From NCBI RefSeq assembly GCF_027497215.1, contig NZ_CP114904.1, forward strand, positions 3,680,001-3,744,000: a stretch of DNA of 64,000 bases. Direction: 5' to 3'. This stretch comes from Micromonospora sp. WMMD812. Its GTDB lineage: Bacteria; Actinomycetota; Actinomycetes; Mycobacteriales; Micromonosporaceae. The stretch's first letter is position 1. Each line of letters starts with the position of its first letter. Of the stretch, positions 51,728 through 59,362 are shown one piece after another. The translations under genes and the position numbers were made by a program. The notes under the pieces were generated by a model that did no database searches, was not told where the DNA came from, and was given only the letters and a program-made list of their open reading frames with translations.

Positions 51728-53098
51728 TCAGCGCGCGCCGAGGTGGGCGAGCAGGTCCTGCCGGGTGAGTACGCCCTTGGGCTTGCCGTCCACCAGCACC
51801 AGCGCGGCGTCGGACTTCTCCAGCAGGCCGACCGCCTCGCTCACCGGCTGCCCGCCGCCGATCATCGGCAGCGGTGCGGCCATGTGCCGCTCGATCGTGT
51901 CGTGCAGGTGCGCCTGACCGGTGAAGAGCGCGTCCAGCAGGTCCCGCTCCGCGATCGACCCGGCCACCTCGCCGGTCACCACCGGCGGCTCGGCCTTGAG
52001 CACCGGCAGCTGGGAGACGCCGTACTCGCGCATGTAGTCGATCGCGTCACGGACCGTCTCGGTCGGGTGCACGTGCACCAGCTCGGGCAGGCCGCCCGGC
52101 TTGCTCGCCAGCGCGTCCGCCACGGTCGGCTCCGAGCCGGAGTTGTCCAGGAAGCCGTAGCGGGCCATCCACGCGTCGTTGAAGATCTTGGACAGGTAGC
52201 CCCGGCCGCCGTCGGGTAGCAGCACCACCACCACGTCGTCCGGGCCGGCCTTGCGGGCCACCTCGAGCGCGGCCACCACGGCCATCCCGCAGGACCCGCC
52301 GACCAGCAGACCCTCCTCGCGAGCCAGCCGCCGGGTCATCTCGAACGAGGCCTTGTCGGAGACCTCGACGATCTCGTCGGCGATCCCCCGGTCGTACGTC
52401 TCCGGCCAGAAGTCCTCACCGACCCCCTCGACCAGGTAGGGCCGGCCGGTGCCGCCGGAGTAGACCGAGCCCTCCGGGTCGGCGCCGATCACGCGTACCC
52501 GGCCGTCGGAGGCTTCCTTCAGGTAGCGGCCGATGCCGGAGATGGTGCCGCCGGTGCCCACGCCGGCGACGAAGTGGGTGATCTCGCCCTCGGTCTGCTT
52601 CCACAGCTCCGGGCCGGTGCTCTCGTAGTGCGAGCGCGGGTTGGCCGGGTGGCTGTACTGGTTGGGCTTCCAGGCGCCGGGGATCTCGCGGGCCAGCCGG
52701 TCGGAGACGTTGTAGTAGGAGCGCGGGTCCTCCGGTGCGACGGCGGTGGGGCAGACCACCACCTCGGCGCCGTACGCTCGCAGCACGTCCTGCTTGTCCT
52801 GGCTGACCTTGTCCGGGCAGACGAAGACGCACTTGTAGCCTTTGAGCTGGGCCACCAGGGCCAGCCCGACGCCGGTGTTGCCGCTGGTCGGTTCGACGAT
52901 GGTGCCGCCGGGCTTGAGGATGCCGGCCTTCTCGGCGTCCTCCACCATGCGCAGGGCGATCCGGTCCTTCACCGAACCGCCCGGGTTCAGGTACTCCACC
53001 TTCGCCAGCACGGTGGCCTGGATGCCGGCCGTGACGTTGCGCAGCCGTACCAGGGGGGTGTTGCCGATCAGGTCGACGACGTTGTCGTAGTACTGCAC
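51728..53098 (-). CDS. cbs: Cystathionine beta-synthase (with CBS domain pair)
   Basis: 456 residues. The PLP domain has K44 in YLNPGGSVKDRIAL, the substrate loop PTSGNTGVGLA and the phosphate-binding GVGTGGTISGIGRYLK. A pair of CBS domains occupies about 335-456. It condenses serine (or O-acetylserine) with homocysteine to cystathionine, the reverse of the metB direction. GTG 53098 is chosen for its ribosome site (GAGAAGGA, 9 nt upstream). It corresponds to Rv1077 in mycobacteria. Cysteine synthase activity cannot be excluded. Confidence 0.94.
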   Translation of the reverse strand: MQYYDNVVDLIGNTPLVRLRNVTAGIQATVLAKVEYLNPGGSVKDRIALRMVEDAEKAGILKPGGTIVEPTSGNTGVGLALVAQLKGYKCVFVCPDKVSQDKQDVLRAYGAEVVVCPTAVAPEDPRSYYNVSDRLAREIPGAWKPNQYSHPANPRSHYESTGPELWKQTEGEITHFVAGVGTGGTISGIGRYLKEASDGRVRVIGADPEGSVYSGGTGRPYLVEGVGEDFWPETYDRGIADEIVEVSDKASFEMTRRLAREEGLLVGGSCGMAVVAALEVARKAGPDDVVVVLLPDGGRGYLSKIFNDAWMARYGFLDNSGSEPTVADALASKPGGLPELVHVHPTETVRDAIDYMREYGVSQLPVLKAEPPVVTGEVAGSIAERDLLDALFTGQAHLHDTIERHMAAPLPMIGGGQPVSEAVGLLEKSDAALVLVDGKPKGVLTRQDLLAHLGAR

Positions 53099-53180
53099 CT
53101 CGATGTGTCCTTCTCCTCGGCGCCGGCGACGGCGGCCGGGCAGGTGGTTCGCGGATTCCCAGCGCCCAGGGTACGTGTCG

Positions 53181-53537
53181 TCAGGGCACCACACGCCCGG
53201 GGATGACCGAGTCCCGACGCGCCTCCCACTCCAGGAAGCGCTCGGTCTCGGCGAGCACGCTGCCGGCCAGCCAGGTGACCATGACCGCGTCGTCGGCCAG
53301 GCCGAAGATCGCCAGTGGGATCTCCGGGAGCAGGTCGATCGGCGAGACTATGTACGCCGTCGCCGCGGTCATCAGGGCCAGTCGGAGGCCGCCGTCGTAC
53401 TCGCCGCGGGTGGTCGCCCGGATCATCCGGGGGAGCGCCGCCAGCCGGGCGCCCAGTGACGGCCCGCCGCGAGCCCCGCTGGCCAGCGCCCGGGCCAGGG
53501 CCGCGAAGGCCGCGCTCCGCTTCAATGTCTTCCCCAT
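53181..53537 (-). CDS. YkvA (DUF1232) family protein
   Basis: 118-residue small membrane-associated protein with the family core YIVSPIDLLPEIPLAIFGLADDAVMV (quoted in part: SPIDLLPE at about 64-71), a hydrophobic hairpin and a basic N-terminus. GGAG lies about 9 nt before ATG 53537. DUF1232 proteins have no assigned function. It lies 82 bp upstream of cbs on the same strand. Confidence 0.88.
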   Translation of the reverse strand: MGKTLKRSAAFAALARALASGARGGPSLGARLAALPRMIRATTRGEYDGGLRLALMTAATAYIVSPIDLLPEIPLAIFGLADDAVMVTWLAGSVLAETERFLEWEARRDSVIPGRVVP

Positions 53538-53684
53538 CTCGCGCTCCTCTCCCGGGGGACAGCGTGACGTCCCGGCGCAAGCCCCCGTGGCGGCCGGGAC
53601 CGCCCGGAGAATGACGTACCCAGAACGGTCTTCCGCCAGGCACCCGCGAGCCGGTCCGACGACAGCGACGTGTCGTGCCGGCGC

Positions 53685-53690
53685 GATACT
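53685..53690 (+). promoter_or_regulatory. Leaderless -10 element of the first SGNH gene
   Basis: GATACT ends 8 nt before ATG 53699. Confidence 0.4.
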
Positions 53691-53698
53691 GTCGCCTT

Positions 53699-54751
53699 AT
53701 GGGGGTGGCTGGTTCCGTCGTACCGGTTGGTCCGCGCTGGCAGCGCGCCCGGCAGATCGCCCGCCTGACGGCGATCGGCACGGGCGCCACCGCGGCAGCC
53801 TTCGTGGCGACCGCCGGGGTGCTGCTCGGCCAGGCGCGTCAGGCCCGCCGCATCATCCCGATGGCCGAGGCTCCCCCGCCCCGCTGCGACGGCGTCTACG
53901 GCGCGAAGTTCCCCGGCGAGCCGCTCACGATGGTCGTGCTCGGCGACTCGTCGGCCGCCGGCTACGGGGTGCACCGCCGGCGGGAGACGCCCGGCGCCCT
54001 GCTCGCCACCGGCCTGTCCCGCCGGACGCACCGGCCGGTGCGGCTGCACCGTTTCGCCGTGGTCGGAGCGATCTCCGCCGGGCTGCGGCACCAGGTCGAG
54101 GCGGCCCTCGACTGCCGGCCCGACATCGCGGTGATCCTCATCGGCGGCAACGACGTCACCAACCGCACCCCGCCGGCGCTGGCCGTGCGCTACCTGGTCG
54201 AGGCGGTCCGCACACTGCGCGCCGCCGGCTGCGAGGTGGTCGTCGGCACCTGCCCCGACCTGGGCGCGATCCAGCCCATCCAGCCACCGCTGCGCTGGCT
54301 GGCCCGGCGCTGGAGCCGGCAGCTCGCCGCCGCTCAGACGGTGGCCGTGGTCGAGGCGGGCGGCTGGACGGTCTCCCTCGGCGATCTGCTCGGCCCGCGG
54401 TTCGCGGCGGAGCCGGCCCGGATGTTCGCCTGGGACCGGTTCCACCCGTCCGCCGAGGGCTACGCGGTGGCCGCCGCCGCGCTGCTGCCCACCGTGCTCT
54501 CCGCGCTCGGCGCCGGCCAGGAGCGGCGGGCGGCGCTCGCGCCGGGTCAGGGCGTACGGTCGCTGCCGGAAGCGGCGCAGGAGGCGGCCCGCCACGCCGG
54601 CACGGAGGTCAGCGGCGCCCAGGTTCGCGGCCGCGACCGGGGCCCGGCCGGCCGGTGGGCGCAACTGCGGCGCCGGGCGTTCTTCGGCGTCGGTGCCGTC
54701 CCGCAGCCGGGCCCGACCACCGACTCATCCACTGTGGAGGGACTGGCATGA
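53699..54751 (+). CDS. SGNH/GDSL hydrolase, first of a tandem pair
   Basis: 350 residues. A hydrophobic N-terminal helix (about 24-44) probably anchors or exports the protein. The SGNH blocks are VVLGDSSAAGYG (nucleophile Ser, about 81-92), VGAISAG, LIGGNDVTN (Asn) and WDRFHPSAEG (Asp/His, about 245-254). A 100-residue Arg/Ala-rich extension follows the hydrolase core. It is an esterase or lipase of unknown substrate. ATG 53699 follows GATACT by 8 nt. Its stop overlaps the start of a second, paralogous hydrolase (ATGA). Mycobacteria have one GDSL gene in this position (Rv1075c). Confidence 0.88.
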   Translation: MGVAGSVVPVGPRWQRARQIARLTAIGTGATAAAFVATAGVLLGQARQARRIIPMAEAPPPRCDGVYGAKFPGEPLTMVVLGDSSAAGYGVHRRRETPGALLATGLSRRTHRPVRLHRFAVVGAISAGLRHQVEAALDCRPDIAVILIGGNDVTNRTPPALAVRYLVEAVRTLRAAGCEVVVGTCPDLGAIQPIQPPLRWLARRWSRQLAAAQTVAVVEAGGWTVSLGDLLGPRFAAEPARMFAWDRFHPSAEGYAVAAAALLPTVLSALGAGQERRAALAPGQGVRSLPEAAQEAARHAGTEVSGAQVRGRDRGPAGRWAQLRRRAFFGVGAVPQPGPTTDSSTVEGLA

Positions 54752-55551
54752 GCGAGCAGGACATGGCCACCAGGCTCGCCGGCCGGCTCGGCCGGGCGGC
54801 GGTGCTCTCCCTGATCGCCGGTACGGTGGGCGGTGCCGCGCTCCTCGCCGGCGAGGCGTTCGTCGCCCGGCACCGGCGCTACGCCCAGCCGGAGCTCGGG
54901 CTGGCCCTGCGCGCCACGATCGGCCGGGCCGGCGCGCCGCCGCTACGGCTGGTCCTGCTCGGCGACTCGTCCGCCCTCGGCGTCGGGGTCGACCGCCTGG
55001 AGGACACCATCGGCGGCCAGCTGGCCAACCTGCTGGCCGAGGGCCCCGCCGGCCGCCTGGTGCACCTGTCCAGCGTCGGGGTGTCCGGCTCCCGCTCGAC
55101 CGACCTCGCCACCCAGGTGGCCCGGGCCCTGCTCGGCGAGCGTCCGGACGTGGCGCTGATCCTGATCGGCGCGAACGACGCCACCGGGATGCGCCGGCCG
55201 GCCGACGCGGCGGCGTACCTCGGGTCGGCCGTGCACCGACTGCGCGAGGCGCGGGTGGAGGTCGTGGTCGGCACCTGCCCGGATCTCGGCGCGGTCCGCG
55301 CGATCGCCCCGCCGCTGCGCCAGCTGGTCGGCTGGTCGGGGCGGCGGGTCGCCCACGCCCAGACGGCGGCCGTGCTGGACGCCGGCGGGTCCGTGGTCGA
55401 CCTGGCCACCGAGACCGGCCCGGTGTTCCGCGCCGACGCCGGCACGTTCTGCCACGACGGCTTCCACCCCTCCGCCGACGGCTACCGGGTCTGGGCGCAC
55501 GCGTTGCTGCCCGCGGTCGCCGCCGCCGCGGCGGTCGCCTCCCGGCACTGA
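54748..55551 (+). CDS. SGNH/GDSL hydrolase, second of a tandem pair
   Basis: 267 residues, clearly a paralogue of the preceding gene. It has an N-terminal hydrophobic helix (about 17-36), LVLLGDSSALGVG (about 69-81), GVSGSRS, LIGANDATG and HDGFHPSADGYR with the catalytic Asp/His. It lacks the long C-terminal extension of its neighbour. It begins within the neighbour's stop codon and is therefore translationally coupled. Probably a membrane-anchored or secreted esterase; the pair may act on cell-envelope acyl groups. Confidence 0.88.
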   Translation: MSEQDMATRLAGRLGRAAVLSLIAGTVGGAALLAGEAFVARHRRYAQPELGLALRATIGRAGAPPLRLVLLGDSSALGVGVDRLEDTIGGQLANLLAEGPAGRLVHLSSVGVSGSRSTDLATQVARALLGERPDVALILIGANDATGMRRPADAAAYLGSAVHRLREARVEVVVGTCPDLGAVRAIAPPLRQLVGWSGRRVAHAQTAAVLDAGGSVVDLATETGPVFRADAGTFCHDGFHPSADGYRVWAHALLPAVAAAAAVASRH

Positions 55552-55638
55552 CCCACCGATCGAACCGGCGCCGGGCGGCGAGGGAGGGGTGACATTTCCC
55601 GCCCGCCGCGCGGGTTCCGCGCCAAGTTACCGACGGGT

Positions 55639-55644
55639 TAACGT
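55639..55644 (+). promoter_or_regulatory. Leaderless -10 element of the thiolase gene
   Basis: TAACGT (within GGGTTAACGTGG) ends 6 nt before ATG 55651. Confidence 0.5.
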
Positions 55645-55650
55645 GGGCTC

Positions 55651-56913
55651 ATGTCGACTGAGTCGTCCCGCGACGCCGTCATCGTCGCCACCGCACGCTC
55701 CCCCATCGGCCGGGCCCACAAGGGGTCCCTGCGCGACGTCCGCCCGGACGACCTCGCCGCCACCATCGTCCGGGCCGCCCTCGACAAGATCCCCCAGCTC
55801 GACCCGACCGAGATCGACGACCTCTACCTCGGCTGCGGCCTGCCCGGCGGCGAGCAGGGCTTCAACATGGCCCGGGTGGTCGCCACCCTGATGGGCCTGG
55901 ATGGCCTGCCCGGCGCCACGCTGACCCGCTACTGCGCCTCCTCCCTGCAGACCACCCGCATGGCCATGCACGCGATCCGGGCCGGCGAGGGTGACGTCTT
56001 CATCTCCGCCGGCGTCGAGACCGTCTCCCGGTACGCCCGGGGCAGCTCCGACGGCCTGCCGCCGGAGGCGCAGGCGCTGGTCGGCGGCGGCTGGGAGAAC
56101 CCGCGTTTCACCGCGGCCCGTGAGCGGTCCAAGGCCCGCGCCCAGGACGGCGCGGAGGTGTGGACCGACCCGCGCGAGTCCGGCGAGCTGCCCGACATCT
56201 ACCTGGCCATGGGGCAGACCGCGGAGAACCTGGCCCAGGTGTACGACGTGAGCCGCGCCGACATGGACGAGTTCGGCGTACGCAGCCAGAACCTGGCCGA
56301 GAAGGCGATCAACGACGGCTTCTGGGCCCGTGAGATCACCCCGGTCACCACGCCGGACGGCACCGTGGTCAGCACCGACGACGGGCCGCGCCCGGGGGTC
56401 ACCCTCGACGGCGTCGCCGGCCTGAAGCCGGTGTTCCGGCCGGACGGGCGAATCACCGCCGGCAACTGCTGCCCGCTCAACGACGGGGCCGCGGCGGTGG
56501 TGGTCATGAGCGCCCAGCGCGCCCGCGACCTCGGCATCACGCCGCTGGCCCGGATCGTCTCCACCGGCGTCACCGCGCTCTCCCCGGAGATCATGGGCCT
56601 CGGCCCGGTGGAGGCGTCGAAGCAGGCGCTCACGCGGGCCGGCATGACCATCGACGACGTCGACCTCGTCGAGATCAACGAGGCGTTCGCCGCCCAGGTG
56701 ATCCCGTCGTACCGGCAGCTGGACATCCCGCTGGAGAAGCTGAACGTGATGGGCGGCGCGATCGCCGTCGGCCACCCGTTCGGGATGACCGGCGCCCGGA
56801 TCACCGGCACCCTGCTCAACGCGCTGGAGTGGCACGACCGGACGATCGGCCTGGAGACCATGTGCGTCGGCGGCGGCCAGGGCATGGCCATGGTGATCGA
56901 ACGGCTCAGCTGA
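55651..56913 (+). CDS. Acetyl-CoA C-acyltransferase (thiolase)
   Basis: 420-residue thiolase joining or splitting acyl-CoA units in beta-oxidation or acetoacetyl-CoA formation. The acyl-binding Cys is C95 (LTRYCASSLQ). The conserved INEAFAAQV, the His of GGAIAVGHPFGMTG and the second Cys in MCVGGGQGMA are all present, and length is normal. ATG 55651 lies 6 nt after TAACGT, so it is probably leaderless. It corresponds to fadA3 (Rv1074c) in gene order. A hairpin terminator follows. Confidence 0.94.
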   Translation: MSTESSRDAVIVATARSPIGRAHKGSLRDVRPDDLAATIVRAALDKIPQLDPTEIDDLYLGCGLPGGEQGFNMARVVATLMGLDGLPGATLTRYCASSLQTTRMAMHAIRAGEGDVFISAGVETVSRYARGSSDGLPPEAQALVGGGWENPRFTAARERSKARAQDGAEVWTDPRESGELPDIYLAMGQTAENLAQVYDVSRADMDEFGVRSQNLAEKAINDGFWAREITPVTTPDGTVVSTDDGPRPGVTLDGVAGLKPVFRPDGRITAGNCCPLNDGAAAVVVMSAQRARDLGITPLARIVSTGVTALSPEIMGLGPVEASKQALTRAGMTIDDVDLVEINEAFAAQVIPSYRQLDIPLEKLNVMGGAIAVGHPFGMTGARITGTLLNALEWHDRTIGLETMCVGGGQGMAMVIERLS

Positions 56914-56935
56914 GCCGCTGACCCTCGTCAGCGGC
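56914..56935. terminator. Short bidirectional hairpin after the thiolase gene
   Basis: GCCGCTGA (56914-56921) pairs with TCAGCGGC (56928-56935) over a 6-nt loop, between convergent gene ends at 56913 and 56953. Confidence 0.5.
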
Positions 56936-56952
56936 GCGGGCGCGGAGCACGG

Positions 56953-57273
56953 TCAGAGCGCGCTCCGGGTCGCCTCCACCTCGGCGGCGGCCCGGGCCAG
57001 CGCGTCGGGCGCCGCGCCGGCCGCGAGCAGGTCCGCGGCGACGACCCGGAGCTGGTCGGGCAGGGCCAGGTCGTTCACCAGCCGCGGCACCGTGCGGCGC
57101 GGCTGGCCCTCGGCGTCGGCGGCCAGGTTGGCGATCTCCTGCACCAGCCGGTGCACCAGGTCGCCGCGGGCCGCGTTGCCGCCGGTGGCGGCGGCCGCCC
57201 AGCGGGGCTGCTCCCAGTGCCCGACCTGACGGACCAGCAGCCGCACCGCCCGGTCCAGTTCCGCTGCGCTCAT
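56953..57273 (-). CDS. Conserved hypothetical helical protein
   Basis: 106 residues, all predicted helical, with no signal, membrane segment or metal motif (LDRAVRLLVRQVGHWEQPRWAAA at the start; QLRVVAADLLAAGAAP near the end). ATG 57273 lies 8 nt after TACACT with no ribosome site. I do not recognise its function. It precedes nothing obviously related on its strand. Confidence 0.7.
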   Translation of the reverse strand: MSAAELDRAVRLLVRQVGHWEQPRWAAAATGGNAARGDLVHRLVQEIANLAADAEGQPRRTVPRLVNDLALPDQLRVVAADLLAAGAAPDALARAAAEVEATRSAL

Positions 57274-57281
57274 CGTCGCCG

Positions 57282-57287
57282 AGTGTA
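57282..57287 (-). promoter_or_regulatory. Leaderless -10 element of the 57273 gene
   Basis: TACACT on the minus strand ends 8 nt before ATG 57273. Confidence 0.4.
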
Positions 57288-57321
57288 CGGACCGGCCAGC
57301 CCCCGGATCACCGCCGGCCGC

Positions 57322-58080
57322 TCACCGGCGCAGGTAGCTGAGCAGTCGCAGCAGCTGCCAGTAGAGGAAGACCAGGCCGGTGAGCAGCCCGAACGCGCAG
57401 AGCCACGCGTACCGGCGGGGTCGGCCGGCCCGGACCGACCGCTCGACGAGGTCGAAGTCGAGGATGAAGCTGAACGCCCCGGCGATGATCGCCACCACCG
57501 CGAACACGTACGCCAGCCCGCCCACCTCGCCGGTCAGGCTGTAGACCTCCAGCCCCTGCCGCCCCGTGACCAGGTAGACCACCAGGTTCACCACGCTGAT
57601 CGCGACGATCCCGAGCAGGGTGCCGATGACCAGCCGGGCCAGCCGGGGCGTCGCCCGGATCAGCCGCGCCCGGTAGAGCAGCGCCATGCCGAGGAAGACG
57701 CCGAACGTCCCGGCCACCGCCTGCGACACGATGCCCGGGTAGACCAGCTCGAACGCCCGGCTCGCGACGCCCAGCAGCAGCCCCTGGACGACCGCGTACG
57801 CGACCATCGGCAGCGGGTTGGTGATCGCCCGCAGCGAGATGACTAGGGCCAACGCGATCGAGGCGAGGGCGCTGCCGGCGAGCGCGGCCGGCACCCAGGC
57901 CGCCTCCGGCACGAACAGCCAGGACACCAGCGCGGTGGCGCCGGTGAGCAGAAGCAGCCCGACCGTCCGGACCACCACGTCGTCGACGGTCATCTCCTCC
58001 GCGGCGCCGACGCCGAGCACCCGGCTCTCCAGCCGGGTGGTCTCGTCGAGCCGGTTCAGCACCGGGTTGGTACTGCGCAC
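57322..58080 (-). CDS. Bax inhibitor-1/YccA family membrane protein, copy 2
   Basis: 252 residues with seven predicted membrane helices. It opens RSTNPVLNRLDE, and the actinobacterial BI-1 ending (LFLYWQLLRLLSYL) is present. GTG 58080 is chosen because GAGGGGG precedes it by 5 nt; a GTG two codons earlier abuts that site. It lies downstream of a paralogue on the same strand (170 bp apart), sharing the NPVLxRL start and the LRLLSY end. BI-1 proteins are calcium/proton leak channels; function in actinomycetes is not established. Confidence 0.9.
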   Translation of the reverse strand: MRSTNPVLNRLDETTRLESRVLGVGAAEEMTVDDVVVRTVGLLLLTGATALVSWLFVPEAAWVPAALAGSALASIALALVISLRAITNPLPMVAYAVVQGLLLGVASRAFELVYPGIVSQAVAGTFGVFLGMALLYRARLIRATPRLARLVIGTLLGIVAISVVNLVVYLVTGRQGLEVYSLTGEVGGLAYVFAVVAIIAGAFSFILDFDLVERSVRAGRPRRYAWLCAFGLLTGLVFLYWQLLRLLSYLRR

Positions 58081-58250
58081 CGCCACCCCCTCGCCGCCGG
58101 ACCCCTCGCAGTCACTCTGCACCGGCCGGTCGGGCGGCGGCGGGAAAACGGCGGTGCCCGGGACGCGGGCCGACGGACGGACCGCCCCGGACGCGGAGGC
58201 GCCCGCCCCCGCGATGCGGGGACGGGCGCCGACGGTCGGGCGGACGACGG

Positions 58251-59066
58251 TCAGTCGTCGCCCTGGAAGTAGCTCAGCAGGCGCAGGATCTCGATGTAGA
58301 GCCAGACCAGGCTGACCAGGATGCCGAAGGCGGCGACCCAGGAGTAGCGCTGCGGCAGGCCCATCCGGACGCCGTCCTCGACCTCCTTGAAGCTGAGCAC
58401 GAAGCTCAGCGCGGCGACCACGATGACGACCAGGCTGAACCCGATGGCCAGCGGGCTGCCGTCGCGCAGGCCGGTGTTGACGCCGAACAGGGACAGCACG
58501 AAGTTGATCAGCATCACCGCGAAGAGGCCGACGATCGCCGCCGTCACGCCCTTGACGAACGCCGGGGTCGCCCGGATGGCCCGCACCTTGTAGAGCAGGG
58601 CCATCAGGAAGAAGATGCCGAAGCTCGCGACCGCGGCCTGCAGCACGATGCCGTCGTAGCGGGTCTCGAAGAACTTGCTGACCATGCCGACGAACACGCC
58701 CTCGACGACGGCGTACGTGACGACCAGCGCCGGGTTCGCCATCCGGGAGAACGAGATGATCAGGCCGAGGACCAGGCCGACCATCGCGGCACCGATCCAG
58801 GCGACGCCGACCAGCGCGTCGGGGACCAGCACCCAGGCGGCCGTGGCCATGACGCCGACGATGCCGAGCAGGGTGACGGTCTTGATCACCACGTCGTCGA
58901 TGGACATGGGCGCCACGGTCGGCGGCGCGGCCGGGTAGCCGGCCCCGGTCGGGTACTGCTGGGGAATGCCGGGCGCGCCGTACGGCCCGGTCGGGGCGTA
59001 CCCGGCGGAGCGCTCCCGCTCGGCCGCCTGGCCGAGCCGGGCGAGCACCGGGTTCGAGGTCTTCAC
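58251..59066 (-). CDS. Bax inhibitor-1/YccA family membrane protein, copy 1
   Basis: 271 residues: KTSNPVLARLGQAAERE, a short proline-rich stretch (to about 50), then seven predicted membrane helices with the BI-1 core. It ends in LWLYIEILRLLSYFQGDD, the acidic tail expected for the pH-sensing aspartates. GTG 59066 is chosen because GGGAGG lies 7 nt upstream. It is more typical than its downstream paralogue and is probably the ancestral copy. A bldA-type tRNA gene lies 112 bp upstream on the same strand. Confidence 0.93.
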   Translation of the reverse strand: MKTSNPVLARLGQAAERERSAGYAPTGPYGAPGIPQQYPTGAGYPAAPPTVAPMSIDDVVIKTVTLLGIVGVMATAAWVLVPDALVGVAWIGAAMVGLVLGLIISFSRMANPALVVTYAVVEGVFVGMVSKFFETRYDGIVLQAAVASFGIFFLMALLYKVRAIRATPAFVKGVTAAIVGLFAVMLINFVLSLFGVNTGLRDGSPLAIGFSLVVIVVAALSFVLSFKEVEDGVRMGLPQRYSWVAAFGILVSLVWLYIEILRLLSYFQGDD

Positions 59067-59178
59067 TTTCTGGCCTCCCTCAGGGGGTCGTGTGCACGTG
59101 AACGCGCACACCCAAGAGTAGACTGCCGCGCCCATTCGTGGAGATCACCGAGCAGATGAGGGGGTGGAAATGTGATCG

Positions 59179-59259
59179 TGCCCGGGGCGGGGGTCGAACC
59201 CGCACGCCTTGCGGCAGCCGCTTTTAAGGCGGCCGTGTCTGCCGTTCCACCACCCGGGC
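59179..59259 (-). tRNA. bldA: tRNA-Leu, anticodon UAA (bldA-type)
   Basis: An 81-nt class II tRNA on the minus strand. Acceptor arms are GCCCGGG (59259-59253) and CCCGGGC, with discriminator A at 59179. The D arm is short (GTG/CAC). The anticodon stem GCCGC/GCGGC encloses loop CTTAAAA, so the anticodon is UAA (59226-59224). A 13-nt variable arm and T arm GCGGG-TTCGACC-CCCGC complete the fold. The 3' CCA is not encoded. It reads the rare UUA codon; in Streptomyces the equivalent gene bldA governs development and secondary metabolism because UUA occurs mainly in regulatory genes. Confidence 0.94.
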
Positions 59260-59349
59260 CGGGCGGCACCGGGACGACGACACGCCGCGGTGCAGTGTCA
59301 CGGTAACCGGTCGGCGGCCACCCGGCGTACCCCGCCGCCGTTGCCACAC

Positions 59350-59355
59350 TAGGGT
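59350..59355 (+). promoter_or_regulatory. Leaderless -10 element of the 59363 membrane-protein gene
   Basis: TAGGGT ends 7 nt before GTG 59363. Confidence 0.45.
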
Positions 59356-59362
59356 CGAAGCC

